Counted from the stretch's first letter, positions 27,625 to 36,243 are shown. The stretch is 56,237 bases of DNA from Rummeliibacillus sp. POC4 (GCF_003576525.1 NZ_QWUA01000027.1:1-56237); one strand, 5' to 3'. The notes: a model not told the origin generated them from the sequence alone. Translations and numbers: made by a program.

Positions 27625-28128
27625 TTGAAACGAGATTCAGCTTTTTCCTTTCAAAAGACGACACTTATGCATATCATGGATACAATTGGATTGGGTCTAT
27701 TTGTAGCAGCATGCGCGTATTTAATATTTAACTGGTCTAGTTTGCCTGCTGAAGTACCCAAATACTTTGGGATGAGCATGGAAATCTTACAGTATGAATC
27801 GAAATGGACGTTGTTTTTATTTCCGATGATTACATTTTTGATCATGATTGCACTTCAAATCTTGGAGAAACATCCTGATTGGCACTATTTTCCGATAGAT
27901 ATCAAAAATTCAAATATTGAAAAAGAAGTAAAGCAAAGTGTATTAATGATTTCTTTTATTAAAAATATGAGTAGTTTATTGCTAGCTATTTTGGTATGGG
28001 AAACGATTCATATTGCACAAGGGAATAACGCAATATTAGAAGGTGTCATTTGGAGTGTAGTTGCTTCTATTATTATCATTCCTACCTTAATGACTGTTAT
28101 AGTGGCCTTAAATGAGGAAAAAGATTAA
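27625..28128 (+). CDS. DUF1648-like membrane protein
   Basis: A membrane protein of 167 residues. The element NWSSLPAEVPKYFGM is the DUF1648 signature, found at the N-terminus of SdpI-like and related proteins. Four hydrophobic segments are visible. The TTG at 27625 lies 8 nt after GAGGTG (27611-27616), better placed than the GTG at 27616. Function unknown; some relatives give immunity to toxins, but no toxin gene is nearby. Confidence 0.65.
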   Translation: MKRDSAFSFQKTTLMHIMDTIGLGLFVAACAYLIFNWSSLPAEVPKYFGMSMEILQYESKWTLFLFPMITFLIMIALQILEKHPDWHYFPIDIKNSNIEKEVKQSVLMISFIKNMSSLLLAILVWETIHIAQGNNAILEGVIWSVVASIIIIPTLMTVIVALNEEKD

Positions 28129-28139
28129 AAATGACTTGA

Positions 28140-28544
28140 TCATTCTTTTTTATAAGATAACTCAACTCTAAATAAACCGAGTCCATTATTATTTGATACT
28201 TCATCCACCAATTGCTTTATCTCCGATTTAATATTTTCATTTCCGTTCGTATTATTTAAATAAAGTAATACCGATTTATTTTCATAAGAAAAGATTGAAT
28301 AGCCAGCAAGTACAGCATCATAACCATGTTGATTTAATGCAATTTTTAAGTCCTCTTCGAAGTTAGAGCTAGTTATTTTCTTCAACATTTCGTCCATATT
28401 TCCAGTGTCCTTTTGTGTAGCTACTTTTGTTTCGGCAATCGTGGGAGTTATATTTTCTTTTTCGGAGAAAAAATTAAACAAGTAAGAAAAACAGCTTACT
28501 ATTAATATAATCGTACCTATTAGAATTATCTTTTTCTTGTTAAT
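28140..28544 (-). CDS. Small membrane-anchored or secreted protein with an AUU start
   Basis: The frame extends upstream of ATG 28481 to give a proper signal/anchor: NKKKIILIGTIILIVSCF. Directly before it is AGGAGGT (28551-28557), a 6-nt spacer and ATT at 28544. No ATG, GTG or TTG lies at a usable distance. So ATT is probably the start, giving 134 residues. The rest is an unfamiliar soluble domain (SYENKSVLLYLNNTNGNENI). Signal peptide plus ideal ribosome site make the extension convincing. It converges on the DUF1648 gene with only 11 bp between stops. Confidence 0.6.
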   Translation of the reverse strand: MNKKKIILIGTIILIVSCFSYLFNFFSEKENITPTIAETKVATQKDTGNMDEMLKKITSSNFEEDLKIALNQHGYDAVLAGYSIFSYENKSVLLYLNNTNGNENIKSEIKQLVDEVSNNNGLGLFRVELSYKKE

Positions 28545-28714
28545 CTATATACCTCCTAAACGGTTCCATTAATAATCATATGTATGTATGAATTATGAAC
28601 AAAATAACAATAAAAGCATTCCGTTTTGCACCCTATTCATTGCTCAATTTTTAAGTCATTGATAAGATAGAATAGATGGTTTATCCACCATTCTTATAGT
28701 ATTGGAGAATTGAA

Positions 28715-29344
28715 ATGAATATTTTAAAACTTTTATTATTTTACGTAATCATTCTAGGTATTGGCGGGATTTTTACTTGGCTTAATGTTCCAACAACATA
28801 CTCGCTTCTGTTCTTTATCTTTTTAGCAATCGCTGTAGTGGGTTATTATGCTTATACGATGACTGCGTCTAAAAAGACAAATGCGATTTTACGTCAAGTC
28901 CGTTTCCAAAAAAGCAATCCTATATATGCACATATATTAGCGATTAAAGAAGGAACAAAAGAAGATGAAATAGAAGCACTAGATAAACTCATCAAAAAAA
29001 ATAAAAACAATCATGATGGTCGCATGGATTATGAATTCCAACGCGCAGTTCGTTTAGGTGATTTCGCAGGTGCTAAAAAAATTGCCGATTCCATGAAAAA
29101 TGGTCCGTTAAAGTCATATAACCAAGCTTATGCAGAAGCACTCGCTGGCAAATATGGAGTTGCACGAAATAAGCCATTTTATCAATCTTGGATGAAACAC
29201 AGCATAGAAGCAGTGATTGCAAAGAAACAAAACAACAAAGAGCGTTATCAATCAGAAATGGAACAAGCTGTGGAAGAATCTAAAGGAATCCAACGATTGA
29301 CCAACCAAGTAACTTTAGAAAAAACATTAAAAGAGTGGAAATAA
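28715..29344 (+). CDS. Membrane protein with two TM segments and a helical cytoplasmic domain
   Basis: 209 residues. Two hydrophobic segments lie at about 5-22 and 27-48, then a charged helical domain with alternating helices (DYEFQRAVRLGDFAGAKK, SYNQAYAEALAGKY) resembling TPR-like repeats. I do not recognise the family. ATG 28715 follows TTGGAG. Single gene with a terminator. Confidence 0.6.
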   Translation: MNILKLLLFYVIILGIGGIFTWLNVPTTYSLLFFIFLAIAVVGYYAYTMTASKKTNAILRQVRFQKSNPIYAHILAIKEGTKEDEIEALDKLIKKNKNNHDGRMDYEFQRAVRLGDFAGAKKIADSMKNGPLKSYNQAYAEALAGKYGVARNKPFYQSWMKHSIEAVIAKKQNNKERYQSEMEQAVEESKGIQRLTNQVTLEKTLKEWK

Positions 29345-29370
29345 CAGCAATATTGTAAGATGAACATGTA

Positions 29371-29401
29371 AAAGGGATACTATTTTAGGTATCCCTTTTT
29401 T
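29371..29401 (+). terminator. Intrinsic terminator
   Basis: AAAGGGATAC pairs with GTATCCCTTT, followed by a T-run. Confidence 0.85.
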
Positions 29402-29440
29402 GATGGAGTTCGAACAACTCTATTTTTTGTTTAATATTGT

Positions 29441-29469
29441 TTGACAAAGTACTTTGAAAAATAGATTAT
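29441..29469 (+). promoter_or_regulatory. Likely promoter of the signal peptidase gene
   Basis: TTGACA (29441-29446) is followed after 17 bp by GATTAT (29464-29469), about 40 bp before the start codon. Confidence 0.5.
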
Positions 29470-29508
29470 TATATTAAAAATTAGTCAATATAGAAACTAG
29501 GCGGAAAA

Positions 29509-30039
29509 ATGAAGAAATTTTCAGGATTATTGAAAGACTTGCGGAATTTTTTCTTAACATTCATGATCATGATTTGTTTAGTTATTAGCTTTCGTGCTAT
29601 CATCTCACCTGAAATTGTCATTGGACATAGTATGGAAAACAGTTTACACGAGGAAGATTATTTATTATCTAATCGGCTCGCATATAGTTACGGAGATCCT
29701 AATTATAATGATATCGTGAGTTTTGATGCAGAAATTGTAGCAGGTCATGACTTGTTCATAAAACGAGTAATTGGTTTACCCGGAGATCATATTCAGATTA
29801 AAGACAATGTACTTTATCGTAATGGTAAAGAAATCGACGAACCATATATTAAAGAACCAATGGTGACGAAAGATCTTGATGTGAAAGTTGGGGAAAGTGA
29901 AATTTTTGTAATGGGGGATAATCGGAATAATTCAATGGATTCCAGAGACTTTGGACCAATCAATTATAAAAAAGAAGTAAAGGCGAAGGTCATGATTCGC
30001 CTAAAACCTTTTAACCAGGATTTTAACTATACAAAGTAG
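29509..30039 (+). CDS. sipS: Type I signal peptidase
   Basis: A membrane serine-lysine peptidase of 176 residues that removes signal peptides at the outer face. One N-terminal membrane anchor (about 12-30), the nucleophile S41 in GHSMENS, the general base K85 in FIKRVIGLPGD, and the box D/E element GDNRNNSMDSR are all present. Length fits Bacillus Sip enzymes. The ribosome site AGGCGG lies close to ATG 29509. The symbol is generic; several paralogues are usual in these bacteria. Confidence 0.88.
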   Translation: MKKFSGLLKDLRNFFLTFMIMICLVISFRAIISPEIVIGHSMENSLHEEDYLLSNRLAYSYGDPNYNDIVSFDAEIVAGHDLFIKRVIGLPGDHIQIKDNVLYRNGKEIDEPYIKEPMVTKDLDVKVGESEIFVMGDNRNNSMDSRDFGPINYKKEVKAKVMIRLKPFNQDFNYTK

Positions 30040-30138
30040 TCATTTTGATGAAAACATTATTACTCATTTTAAATTTGGTGTAGAAAATCCATGAATTCTG
30101 GAAATACTATAAACAGTTATAATAAAGGAGCTGTTTAT

Positions 30139-30648
30139 ATGAAAAAAATCTACATTTTTTTAACGTTAATGCTTTTGTCTTTATTGATAGTTGGGTGTAA
30201 AGGTACTGATGATAACGCAACAAATGTAAGTGAAAACGCACCAGTATCAGAAAGTGGCGCAAATAAGCCAACTGAAGCAGACCAATCTGGTGATAATAAT
30301 TACTCGTCTGTAAAAGATCCGAATAATATACCATTTGCGTTTTCTGAATTTGATTTGGATGTAGATTATAAAGGAAATCAATCCTTTAAAGTGGAATATG
30401 AAAATGAAAAAGATGGAGCAGAAGCATCAGTTAAAAATGATTTGAAAAACCAAAAAATCGAAGGAAATGAAGCATATGCAGAACTTGAACCATTGTTTAA
30501 AAAACTAACTTTCACTTCGCAATCAACTGATGAAGATGTAAAAAAAGAAATTTTGTCTGTTTTTAATATTAAAGAAGAATATGTGAAAATTGATCTTGAT
30601 GTTAAATTTGCTGATGGAATAGAAAAAGAATATACTTTCCACCCTTAA
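30139..30648 (+). CDS. YusW-like lipoprotein (copy 1)
   Basis: A lipoprotein of 169 residues: signal with lipobox LIVGC, a Ser/Asn/Glu-rich linker, then a YusW-type domain (FAFSEFDLDVDYKGN to VKFADGIEKEYTF). The ATG at 30139 is 9 nt after AAAGGAG; the upstream ATG at 30091 lacks a site. Role unknown. It is followed by a related gene with a matching ribosome site (AAAGGAGCTGTTT), pointing to tandem duplication. Confidence 0.75.
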   Translation: MKKIYIFLTLMLLSLLIVGCKGTDDNATNVSENAPVSESGANKPTEADQSGDNNYSSVKDPNNIPFAFSEFDLDVDYKGNQSFKVEYENEKDGAEASVKNDLKNQKIEGNEAYAELEPLFKKLTFTSQSTDEDVKKEILSVFNIKEEYVKIDLDVKFADGIEKEYTFHP

Positions 30649-30653
30649 TGACC

Positions 30654-30698
30654 AATGCCTTAAAAATTGATTCTAAATCAGTTTTTAAGGCATTTTTA
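30654..30698 (+). terminator. Intrinsic terminator between YusW-like genes
   Basis: AATGCCTTAAAAA pairs with TTTTTAAGGCATT, followed by Ts. Confidence 0.85.
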
Positions 30699-30765
30699 TT
30701 GAATAATGAATGATTCGATTTTGAAAAGGAAATAGTAGGCTTAGTAACTGAAAGGAGCTGTTTCC

Positions 30766-31251
30766 TTGATAAATAGTAAAAACTATCTGGCTTTAGTATT
30801 CATATTATTCATATTGTTAGGTTGTGAAAACAACGAAAATGCTACAAACAAAGAGCAAATGTTAGCTGCTATAGATAATCATTCCGTTAATCTATCTAAT
30901 AATACAAAGTCATCCAACAACTTTGAAAGTAAAGAACTACAGTTCAAAAAATTTATCTTGAATATCAATTACGAAAATAACCAATCTACCGAAATCGTAT
31001 ACGAAAAGAAATCAATTGGAATAGAAGCCGAAATGATAGATACTCAAACAAGTAAGAAGATCATTGGAAAAGAGGCCTTTTCAAAAATCCAACCATTACT
31101 ACTTAAACTTAAACTCCATAAAGGAACACCCGCTTCCGATGTAAAGGAAGAACTTATTTCGCTATTTAATATACGAGACGATTATCAAAAAATCGAATTA
31201 GAAATAGGATTTACAGATGGATTAGAAAATAAATATGTATTCATCCCCTAA
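30766..31251 (+). CDS. YusW-like lipoprotein (copy 2)
   Basis: 161 residues: signal with lipobox LLGC, linker, then a diverged YusW-type domain (QFKKFILNINYENN, IELEIGFTDGLENKYVFIP). TTG 30766 follows AAAGGAGCTGTTTCC, the same context as copy 1. The two proteins align along the whole domain with modest identity, so the duplication is not recent. Confidence 0.72.
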   Translation: MINSKNYLALVFILFILLGCENNENATNKEQMLAAIDNHSVNLSNNTKSSNNFESKELQFKKFILNINYENNQSTEIVYEKKSIGIEAEMIDTQTSKKIIGKEAFSKIQPLLLKLKLHKGTPASDVKEELISLFNIRDDYQKIELEIGFTDGLENKYVFIP

Positions 31252-31403
31252 CCCACTAAAGCCTTTGTTCTTTGTTTTGAAAAAACGTAAACATGGGCTT
31301 TTTTTATTATAATGAATAAATTTCTACTAAATATTTTGAAATTTCTATAAAAAGAGATAAGTATTATTGTATTGAATAATATCGAATAGTATACTACTGA
31401 TTA

Positions 31404-31654
31404 ATGAACAGAGTACTAGATCTCTGTGTACTAGCATTACTAGACAAAGGTGATATGTAGGAATATGAACTTGTTTAGTTCAGTTTTTCTGTTGTTGAGG
31501 CGATTAACAGAAGAAGTTTACTACTTTATCACAAATTTGCAAAGATCCCTTAGAAGGTCTACCAAGAAAACTATCAAATTACTGCACTTGGAGAAAGAAT
31601 GGATGCATTTTTATTAAAGGGGTTAATGGAACTTATTAAGGAGGATGACTAATG
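31404..31654 (+). pseudogene. Decayed PadR family regulator gene
   Basis: Pieces of a PadR regulator are legible in shifting frames: ATG 31404 opens MNRVLDLCVLALLDKGDM, then a TAG where PadR proteins have a Tyr, then EYELV and a further stop. Later YQITALGERMDAF and GLMELIKEDD appear before TAATG at the next gene. The length (about 250 bp against some 330 for an intact gene) and several stops show decay. PadR genes normally sit directly before HAAS/DUF1700 genes, as here. Confidence 0.75.
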
Positions 31655-32701
31655 AACGAAAAAAAGTATCTACTAGAGCTTGAAATTGCACTAAAACAAC
31701 TAAATTCAAAGGAACGAAAAGATATAATACGAGATTTCAAAGACTATTTTGAAAACGGCAAAAAAGAAGGGAAAAGTGTTGAAGAAATCATTTCATCATT
31801 TGGTCCTGCCGAAGAAATTGCAACTGAACTATTAAAAGCCTATTCTGAGGAAGAATTTGTTCCAACTGAAGAGCTGAAACCAATTGATACAGAGCAATTT
31901 CAGAAAGTGAAAATAATGGCAGATGGCGCAAATGTCATTCTTAAACCTTCTAATGACGATAAATTCTATTATAATATTATAGATTCGAAAGAAAAAACGA
32001 ATGTCCACGTCAAGAATTTGGATGGTGTACTCCATGTGAATATTGAACGTGAGGGATTTCACCGTAAATTTTGGTTTTTCAAAATTGCTGTAAATGCATT
32101 CACTGATGCGACAGTTACATTACAAATACCTGAAAAGTTATACAATCATATAGCTGTTCATAATAATAATGGTTTTATCAAACTAGTAAAATTACAATCA
32201 AAAGATGTTAAGCTTGAAACCGATAATGGACGGATTGAATTAGATAACGTTTTAGCCAATGATGGTGAATTTAAAACTGATAATGGGCGGATATGGGGAA
32301 GTCAATGTCATTTCACATCACTTTATGCAGAAACAGATAACGGTCGGATCGAGTTTTCAAATAGCAATGTCAATACATCCAAACTCCGTACAGATAACGG
32401 TCGGATTGAATTAGAAGCAATAGCTGGAGAAATTGATGCAAGAACGGACAACGGACGGATAGAAATGTACATACCTAAAATTGAACATTCACTTCATTTA
32501 GAAACAGATATGGGCCATATTCAATTATCTACCGATCAAGAAATGACAAATGGTAGTATCAGCGCAGAAACGGATATGGGGAAAGTTGAAATTTATGGTC
32601 AAAAATCTCGTAAAATCATTTATGGAAACGGTAAACCTAAAGTGAAACTAATAACAGATATGGGGAAAATTATCGTTGGATTAAAATCAGAAATTGCATA
32701 A
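31652..32701 (+). CDS. HAAS (DUF1700) plus DUF4097 repeat protein
   Basis: 349 residues. The first 70 or so form the HAAS/DUF1700 helical domain (KQLNSKERKDIIRDFKDYF, GPAEEIATELL), which usually works with PadR regulators. The rest is a DUF4097 beta-strand repeat domain in which TDNGRI recurs about five times and TDMGxI/V three times, the pattern of a right-handed beta-helix. No signal peptide or membrane segment is obvious, so it may be cytoplasmic. ATG 31652 overlaps the stop of the PadR remnant. With PadR dead, its control is probably altered. Confidence 0.75.
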   Translation: MNEKKYLLELEIALKQLNSKERKDIIRDFKDYFENGKKEGKSVEEIISSFGPAEEIATELLKAYSEEEFVPTEELKPIDTEQFQKVKIMADGANVILKPSNDDKFYYNIIDSKEKTNVHVKNLDGVLHVNIEREGFHRKFWFFKIAVNAFTDATVTLQIPEKLYNHIAVHNNNGFIKLVKLQSKDVKLETDNGRIELDNVLANDGEFKTDNGRIWGSQCHFTSLYAETDNGRIEFSNSNVNTSKLRTDNGRIELEAIAGEIDARTDNGRIEMYIPKIEHSLHLETDMGHIQLSTDQEMTNGSISAETDMGKVEIYGQKSRKIIYGNGKPKVKLITDMGKIIVGLKSEIA

Positions 32702-32716
32702 TCTCTTCTTAGTAGT

Positions 32717-32751
32717 AAAAAGCGTATCCAGATTTGGTATACGCTTTTTTA
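32717..32751 (+). terminator. Intrinsic terminator
   Basis: AAAAGCGTATCC pairs with GGTATACGCTTTT, one mismatch, followed by a T-run. Confidence 0.85.
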
Positions 32752-32877
32752 TAAACATGAATAAATACAACATGCAAGAATATAGAATTAAAATGAAACT
32801 TAATTTTTACTTAATCGTAATAAAATAGGGATATATTATATTTCAACTTTAATTTACATAAAAGGACGGGATTATGA

Positions 32878-34197
32878 ATGGGATTGATAAAGGCAGGAGT
32901 TGGCTCTGCAAAAGGCGTTTTAGAAGATCAATGGCGCGAATATTTTTACTGTGAAGGATTATCCAAAGAAATTTTAGTTACTAAAGGTGTTAAGCGTAAA
33001 ACAAAACGTGGTTCAAACAAAGGTAACGATAACATTATCACAAATGGCTCTATTATCGCTATCAACGAAGGCCAATGCATGATGATTGTCGAACAAGGAA
33101 GAGTTGTTGAAGTTAGTTCAGAACCTGGTGAATATGTATATGATATTTCAACAGAGCCTACTGTATTCTTTGAAGGGGATTTTAAAGAAAATATCCTCCA
33201 AACATTTAAAGAAATCGGTAAACGTTTTACATTTGGCGGAGAACCACCAAAAGATCAACGTATTTACTTTTTTAATACGAAGGAAATCATAGGTAACAAA
33301 TACGGAACCCCTAGTCCAGTTCCTTTCCGCGTAATTGACCGCAATATCGGATTAGATATTGATATTTCTATAAGATGCCACGGAGAATATTCTTATCGAA
33401 TTGTGAATCCGCTCCTTTTTTATAAAAACGTTTGCGGCAATATACAAAGTGAATATCACCGTGACGAAATCGATAGTCAGTTAAAAACAGAGTTAATGAC
33501 AGCTCTTCAACCAGCATTTGCAAAAATCTCTGCTTCAGGTGTACGTTATAGTGAAATTCCAGCACACACGATAGAATTAGCGTCAGCACTAAATGAAGTA
33601 CTATCAAAAAAATGGCTAGAATCACGAGGGATTGCAGTTGGTACTTTTGGTATTAATTCTGTAAAAGCTTCAGATGAAGATGAAGCGATGATTAAACAGC
33701 TCCAAAGGAATGCAGTATTCAGAAATCCTTCAATGGGCGCTGCACAACTAACAGGTGCTCAAGCAGAAGCGATGATTAAAGCTGCTGAAAATGAAAATGG
33801 GGCTCTAGGTGGTTTCATGGGGATGAACATGGCACAACAAGTTGGTGGCGGTAATGCTAGTCAACTTTATCAAATGGCTTCCCAACAAAACCAAACCACT
33901 CCGCAAACACCTCAAAATCAGCCATCTGTTGATACATGGAATTGTGCATGTGGTCAAAAGAACACGGGGAAATTCTGTTCGAACTGTGGTACAGCAAAAC
34001 CGACTGCTGAAGGATGGCATTGTACTTGTGGCACTGTAAACAAAGGTAAATTCTGCTCTAATTGTGGTACAAAGAAACCGCAAGGAACACCGACCTATAT
34101 TTGCGATAAATGTGGTTGGAAACCAGCTGACCCGACCAACCCACCAAAATTCTGCCCAGAATGTGGAGATCCATTTGATGACCAAGATAAGCAATAG
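32878..34197 (+). CDS. YdjI-like SPFH domain protein with zinc ribbons
   Basis: 439 residues. The first 300 or so form an SPFH/virion-core-like domain similar to B. subtilis YdjI. A Gln/Asn/Met-rich linker follows, then three zinc-ribbon units with paired CxC/CxxC motifs: WNCACGQKN..FCSNCG, WHCTCGTVN..FCSNCG and YICDKCGW..FCPECG. In B. subtilis YdjI, YdjG and YdjH accompany PspA in the membrane stress response. It is 12 bp upstream of a YdjG-like gene, so they form an operon. No pspA or ydjH is in the window. Confidence 0.75.
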   Translation: MGLIKAGVGSAKGVLEDQWREYFYCEGLSKEILVTKGVKRKTKRGSNKGNDNIITNGSIIAINEGQCMMIVEQGRVVEVSSEPGEYVYDISTEPTVFFEGDFKENILQTFKEIGKRFTFGGEPPKDQRIYFFNTKEIIGNKYGTPSPVPFRVIDRNIGLDIDISIRCHGEYSYRIVNPLLFYKNVCGNIQSEYHRDEIDSQLKTELMTALQPAFAKISASGVRYSEIPAHTIELASALNEVLSKKWLESRGIAVGTFGINSVKASDEDEAMIKQLQRNAVFRNPSMGAAQLTGAQAEAMIKAAENENGALGGFMGMNMAQQVGGGNASQLYQMASQQNQTTPQTPQNQPSVDTWNCACGQKNTGKFCSNCGTAKPTAEGWHCTCGTVNKGKFCSNCGTKKPQGTPTYICDKCGWKPADPTNPPKFCPECGDPFDDQDKQ

Positions 34198-34209
34198 GAG
34201 GGTAGAAGC

Positions 34210-35340
34210 ATGTCCGAACAATTGAAAAAGGCAAAAATTGATTTTGATGCGGAATGTCCTTCGTGCGGAGCATCCATCGAGTTTAATCCGGAAAACGGTA
34301 AGCTAACATGCCCCTATTGTGGTCATGAAACAGAGATAGCAAAACCAGAAGACCAGAAAGAACAAGTTGCGCAAGAAATGGATTTTTATACAGCTGAAAA
34401 ACGAGGGAATTTTGACTGGGGAGTTGAAAAGAAAACTGTTAGTTGTAGTGAATGTGGTTCAGAAACAGTTTATGATGCACTACAAGTAGCAGACACATGC
34501 CCTTATTGCGGTTCTCATCAAGTTATGGAAGCCTCAACGGTTAATACACTCGCACCAAATGGTGTTTGTACTTTTCAAATTACAGATAAGGAAGCAGGCG
34601 TAAACTTTCATAAGTGGTTAAAGAGAAGAATCTTTACACCACGTGCAGCAAAAATAAGTGCAAAACCAAATGCCTTTAAAGGAGTCTACCTACCCTATTG
34701 GACATTTGATACGAAAACAGGCTCTCATTATACGGCAAGTTATGGGATAGACCGAGTCATTAAAGAAAAAGATGGAGAAACGAGAATCGAAACCGATTGG
34801 TATATGACTTCAGGTTTTTACCAAGAATTTATAGACGATCAACTAGTCAGTGCATCAACACGTTATGACCATGATATGTTGCGAAAAATCGAACCATTTA
34901 ACTTATTAGACAATAAATCCTATCAACCAGAATATGTATCTGGATTTTTAGCAGAGCGTTATAGTATAGGTTTACAAGATGGTTGGAATATTGCCCAACA
35001 AGACATTCATGACCATATTCGTTCCCAAATTGCATCTAAAGTTCGCTTTGAGTGTGGCGCAGACCATGTAAGGAATGTTCAATTTTCAACAACTTATGAT
35101 AATATTACGTACAAATATCTTATGTTGCCTATTTGGCTATCATCTTTCCAATATAAAAGCAAAGTTTATCAGTTTATGGTAAATGGGCAAACGGGTAAAG
35201 TAGGCGGAAAAGCACCTATTTCACCAATACGTGTAGCCATTGCTGTGATGCTTGCGGGTGTAATGATTGCGATTTTTGCCTATTTCTATGGGGACTCGGA
35301 ACAGGCTTTAAATGTCATAACATCTATTATGAGCTATTAA
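34210..35340 (+). CDS. YdjG-like zinc-ribbon membrane protein
   Basis: 376 residues. Zinc ribbons near the N-terminus (ECPSCGASIEF..CPYCGHET and SCSECGSETVY..CPYCGSH), a long soluble domain, and a single hydrophobic segment near the C-terminus (VAIAVMLAGVMIAIFAYFY). This matches TFIIB-type zinc-ribbon proteins such as YdjG, which recruit PspA to the membrane in B. subtilis. ATG 34210 follows GGAGGG. A bidirectional terminator follows. Confidence 0.73.
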   Translation: MSEQLKKAKIDFDAECPSCGASIEFNPENGKLTCPYCGHETEIAKPEDQKEQVAQEMDFYTAEKRGNFDWGVEKKTVSCSECGSETVYDALQVADTCPYCGSHQVMEASTVNTLAPNGVCTFQITDKEAGVNFHKWLKRRIFTPRAAKISAKPNAFKGVYLPYWTFDTKTGSHYTASYGIDRVIKEKDGETRIETDWYMTSGFYQEFIDDQLVSASTRYDHDMLRKIEPFNLLDNKSYQPEYVSGFLAERYSIGLQDGWNIAQQDIHDHIRSQIASKVRFECGADHVRNVQFSTTYDNITYKYLMLPIWLSSFQYKSKVYQFMVNGQTGKVGGKAPISPIRVAIAVMLAGVMIAIFAYFYGDSEQALNVITSIMSY

Positions 35341-35356
35341 ATTATATAAAAAAGAT

Positions 35357-35395
35357 AGTAAAAAGCCTCGTCGTAAAAAGACAAGGCTTTTTACT
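35357..35395. terminator. Bidirectional terminator
   Basis: AGTAAAAAGCCT / AGGCTTTTTACT, serving the YdjG-like gene and the convergent UPF0145 gene. Confidence 0.85.
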
Positions 35396-35708
35396 ATTTA
35401 TAGGTCACCGCAGTTCCAGTAGCGACGCACATGAACATTCCATCATAAATAGGAGAAGTTGAAACATCAACGTCTATTAATGCGTTTGCACCAATATTTC
35501 TCGCAAGCTGCTTCACCCCATCTAATGTCAATTGCTGTGTTTCTTTCATTTTAACTTCATAAGCAGTACAACGGCCGCCCATAACATCGGTTAAAGAGTT
35601 TAAAGATTCTCGAATAATATTAACTCCTATGATTGTTTCACTACTTAAAGTCCCATGATAAGACTCAATTGTTTTACCTTCAATCGTATTCGAAAAAGAG
35701 ACTAGCAA
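35394..35708 (-). CDS. UPF0145 (YbjQ-like) protein
   Basis: 104 residues. The opening SNTIEGKTIESYHGTLSSE and the inner GGRCTAYE..KLxxxARxxGANALIDVDV pattern are the UPF0145/YbjQ signature. These proteins form pentamers; a heavy-metal role is proposed but not settled. I chose TTG 35708, 9 nt after AAGGAG; the ATG at 35717 abuts that site and the ATG at 35726 precedes it. It faces away from the arsenic operon. Confidence 0.8.
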   Translation of the reverse strand: MLVSFSNTIEGKTIESYHGTLSSETIIGVNIIRESLNSLTDVMGGRCTAYEVKMKETQQLTLDGVKQLARNIGANALIDVDVSTSPIYDGMFMCVATGTAVTYK

Positions 35709-35863
35709 ATGAATCATCTCCTTCATATGGAATAATTGTATTAGTTAATTGTATTTAACTTGATTAGAAAACATGAAAGCGATTTTTTAAACAGGGAGTT
35801 TCAAAAGTGAATACTAATTAAGAAACAAGTAATTATAAAAAATTATTAACACTTCCCACTTTC

Positions 35864-35892
35864 TTGCATATATTAATATATAAGAATATAAT
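35864..35892 (+). promoter_or_regulatory. Promoter and probable ArsR operator
   Basis: TTGCAT (35864-35869), a 17-bp spacer and TATAAT (35887-35892) form the promoter. The spacer holds the perfect palindrome ATATATTAATATAT (35868-35881), placed so that a bound ArsR would block RNA polymerase. Confidence 0.7.
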
Positions 35893-35924
35893 TATATAGT
35901 AAATTAATTAAAAGAGGTGATATG

Positions 35925-36242
35925 ATGAATCAGCTATTAATCATGGAAAAGCAATTAAAAGCAGTTAGTGATGCTAACCGATTAAAATTGTTAGCGAGTT
36001 TAAAGAACGGCGAGGTCTGTGTATGTGATTTAGTTGAAATCTTACAAGTTTCTCAGCCAGCTGTTAGCCAACAACTACGTAAATTAAAGGAGGCTGACAT
36101 TATCTTAGAAAGAAAAAAAGGGACTTGGAAGCACTATAGATTAAATGATATTCAAGCACCTTATATCCAAACAATCATCGATGAGTTGGAGCCTATCTCA
36201 ATACACAATTGTGCTTGTACTATTGAAGAAGGTGAGGTTTAA
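35925..36242 (+). CDS. arsR: ArsR family arsenic-responsive repressor
   Basis: A winged-helix repressor of 105 residues. [11 protein letters not shown] carries the As(III)/Sb(III)-binding CVC pair at the start of the recognition region, followed by the helix [16 protein letters not shown] second cysteine pair, HNCACTIEE, is at the C-terminus. Binding of arsenite should release it from the operator. ATG 35925 is better spaced from GAGGTGA than ATG 35922. First gene of the ars operon; acr3 starts 1 bp after its stop. Confidence 0.88.
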   Translation: MNQLLIMEKQLKAVSDANRLKLLASLKNGEVCVCDLVEILQVSQPAVSQQLRKLKEADIILERKKGTWKHYRLNDIQAPYIQTIIDELEPISIHNCACTIEEGEV

Positions 36243-36243
36243 C

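Noticed and set aside
33805-34277. Minus-strand open frames opposite the zinc-ribbon genes
   Set aside because: They are mirror frames of Cys/Gly-rich coding sequence, without ribosome sites or domains.
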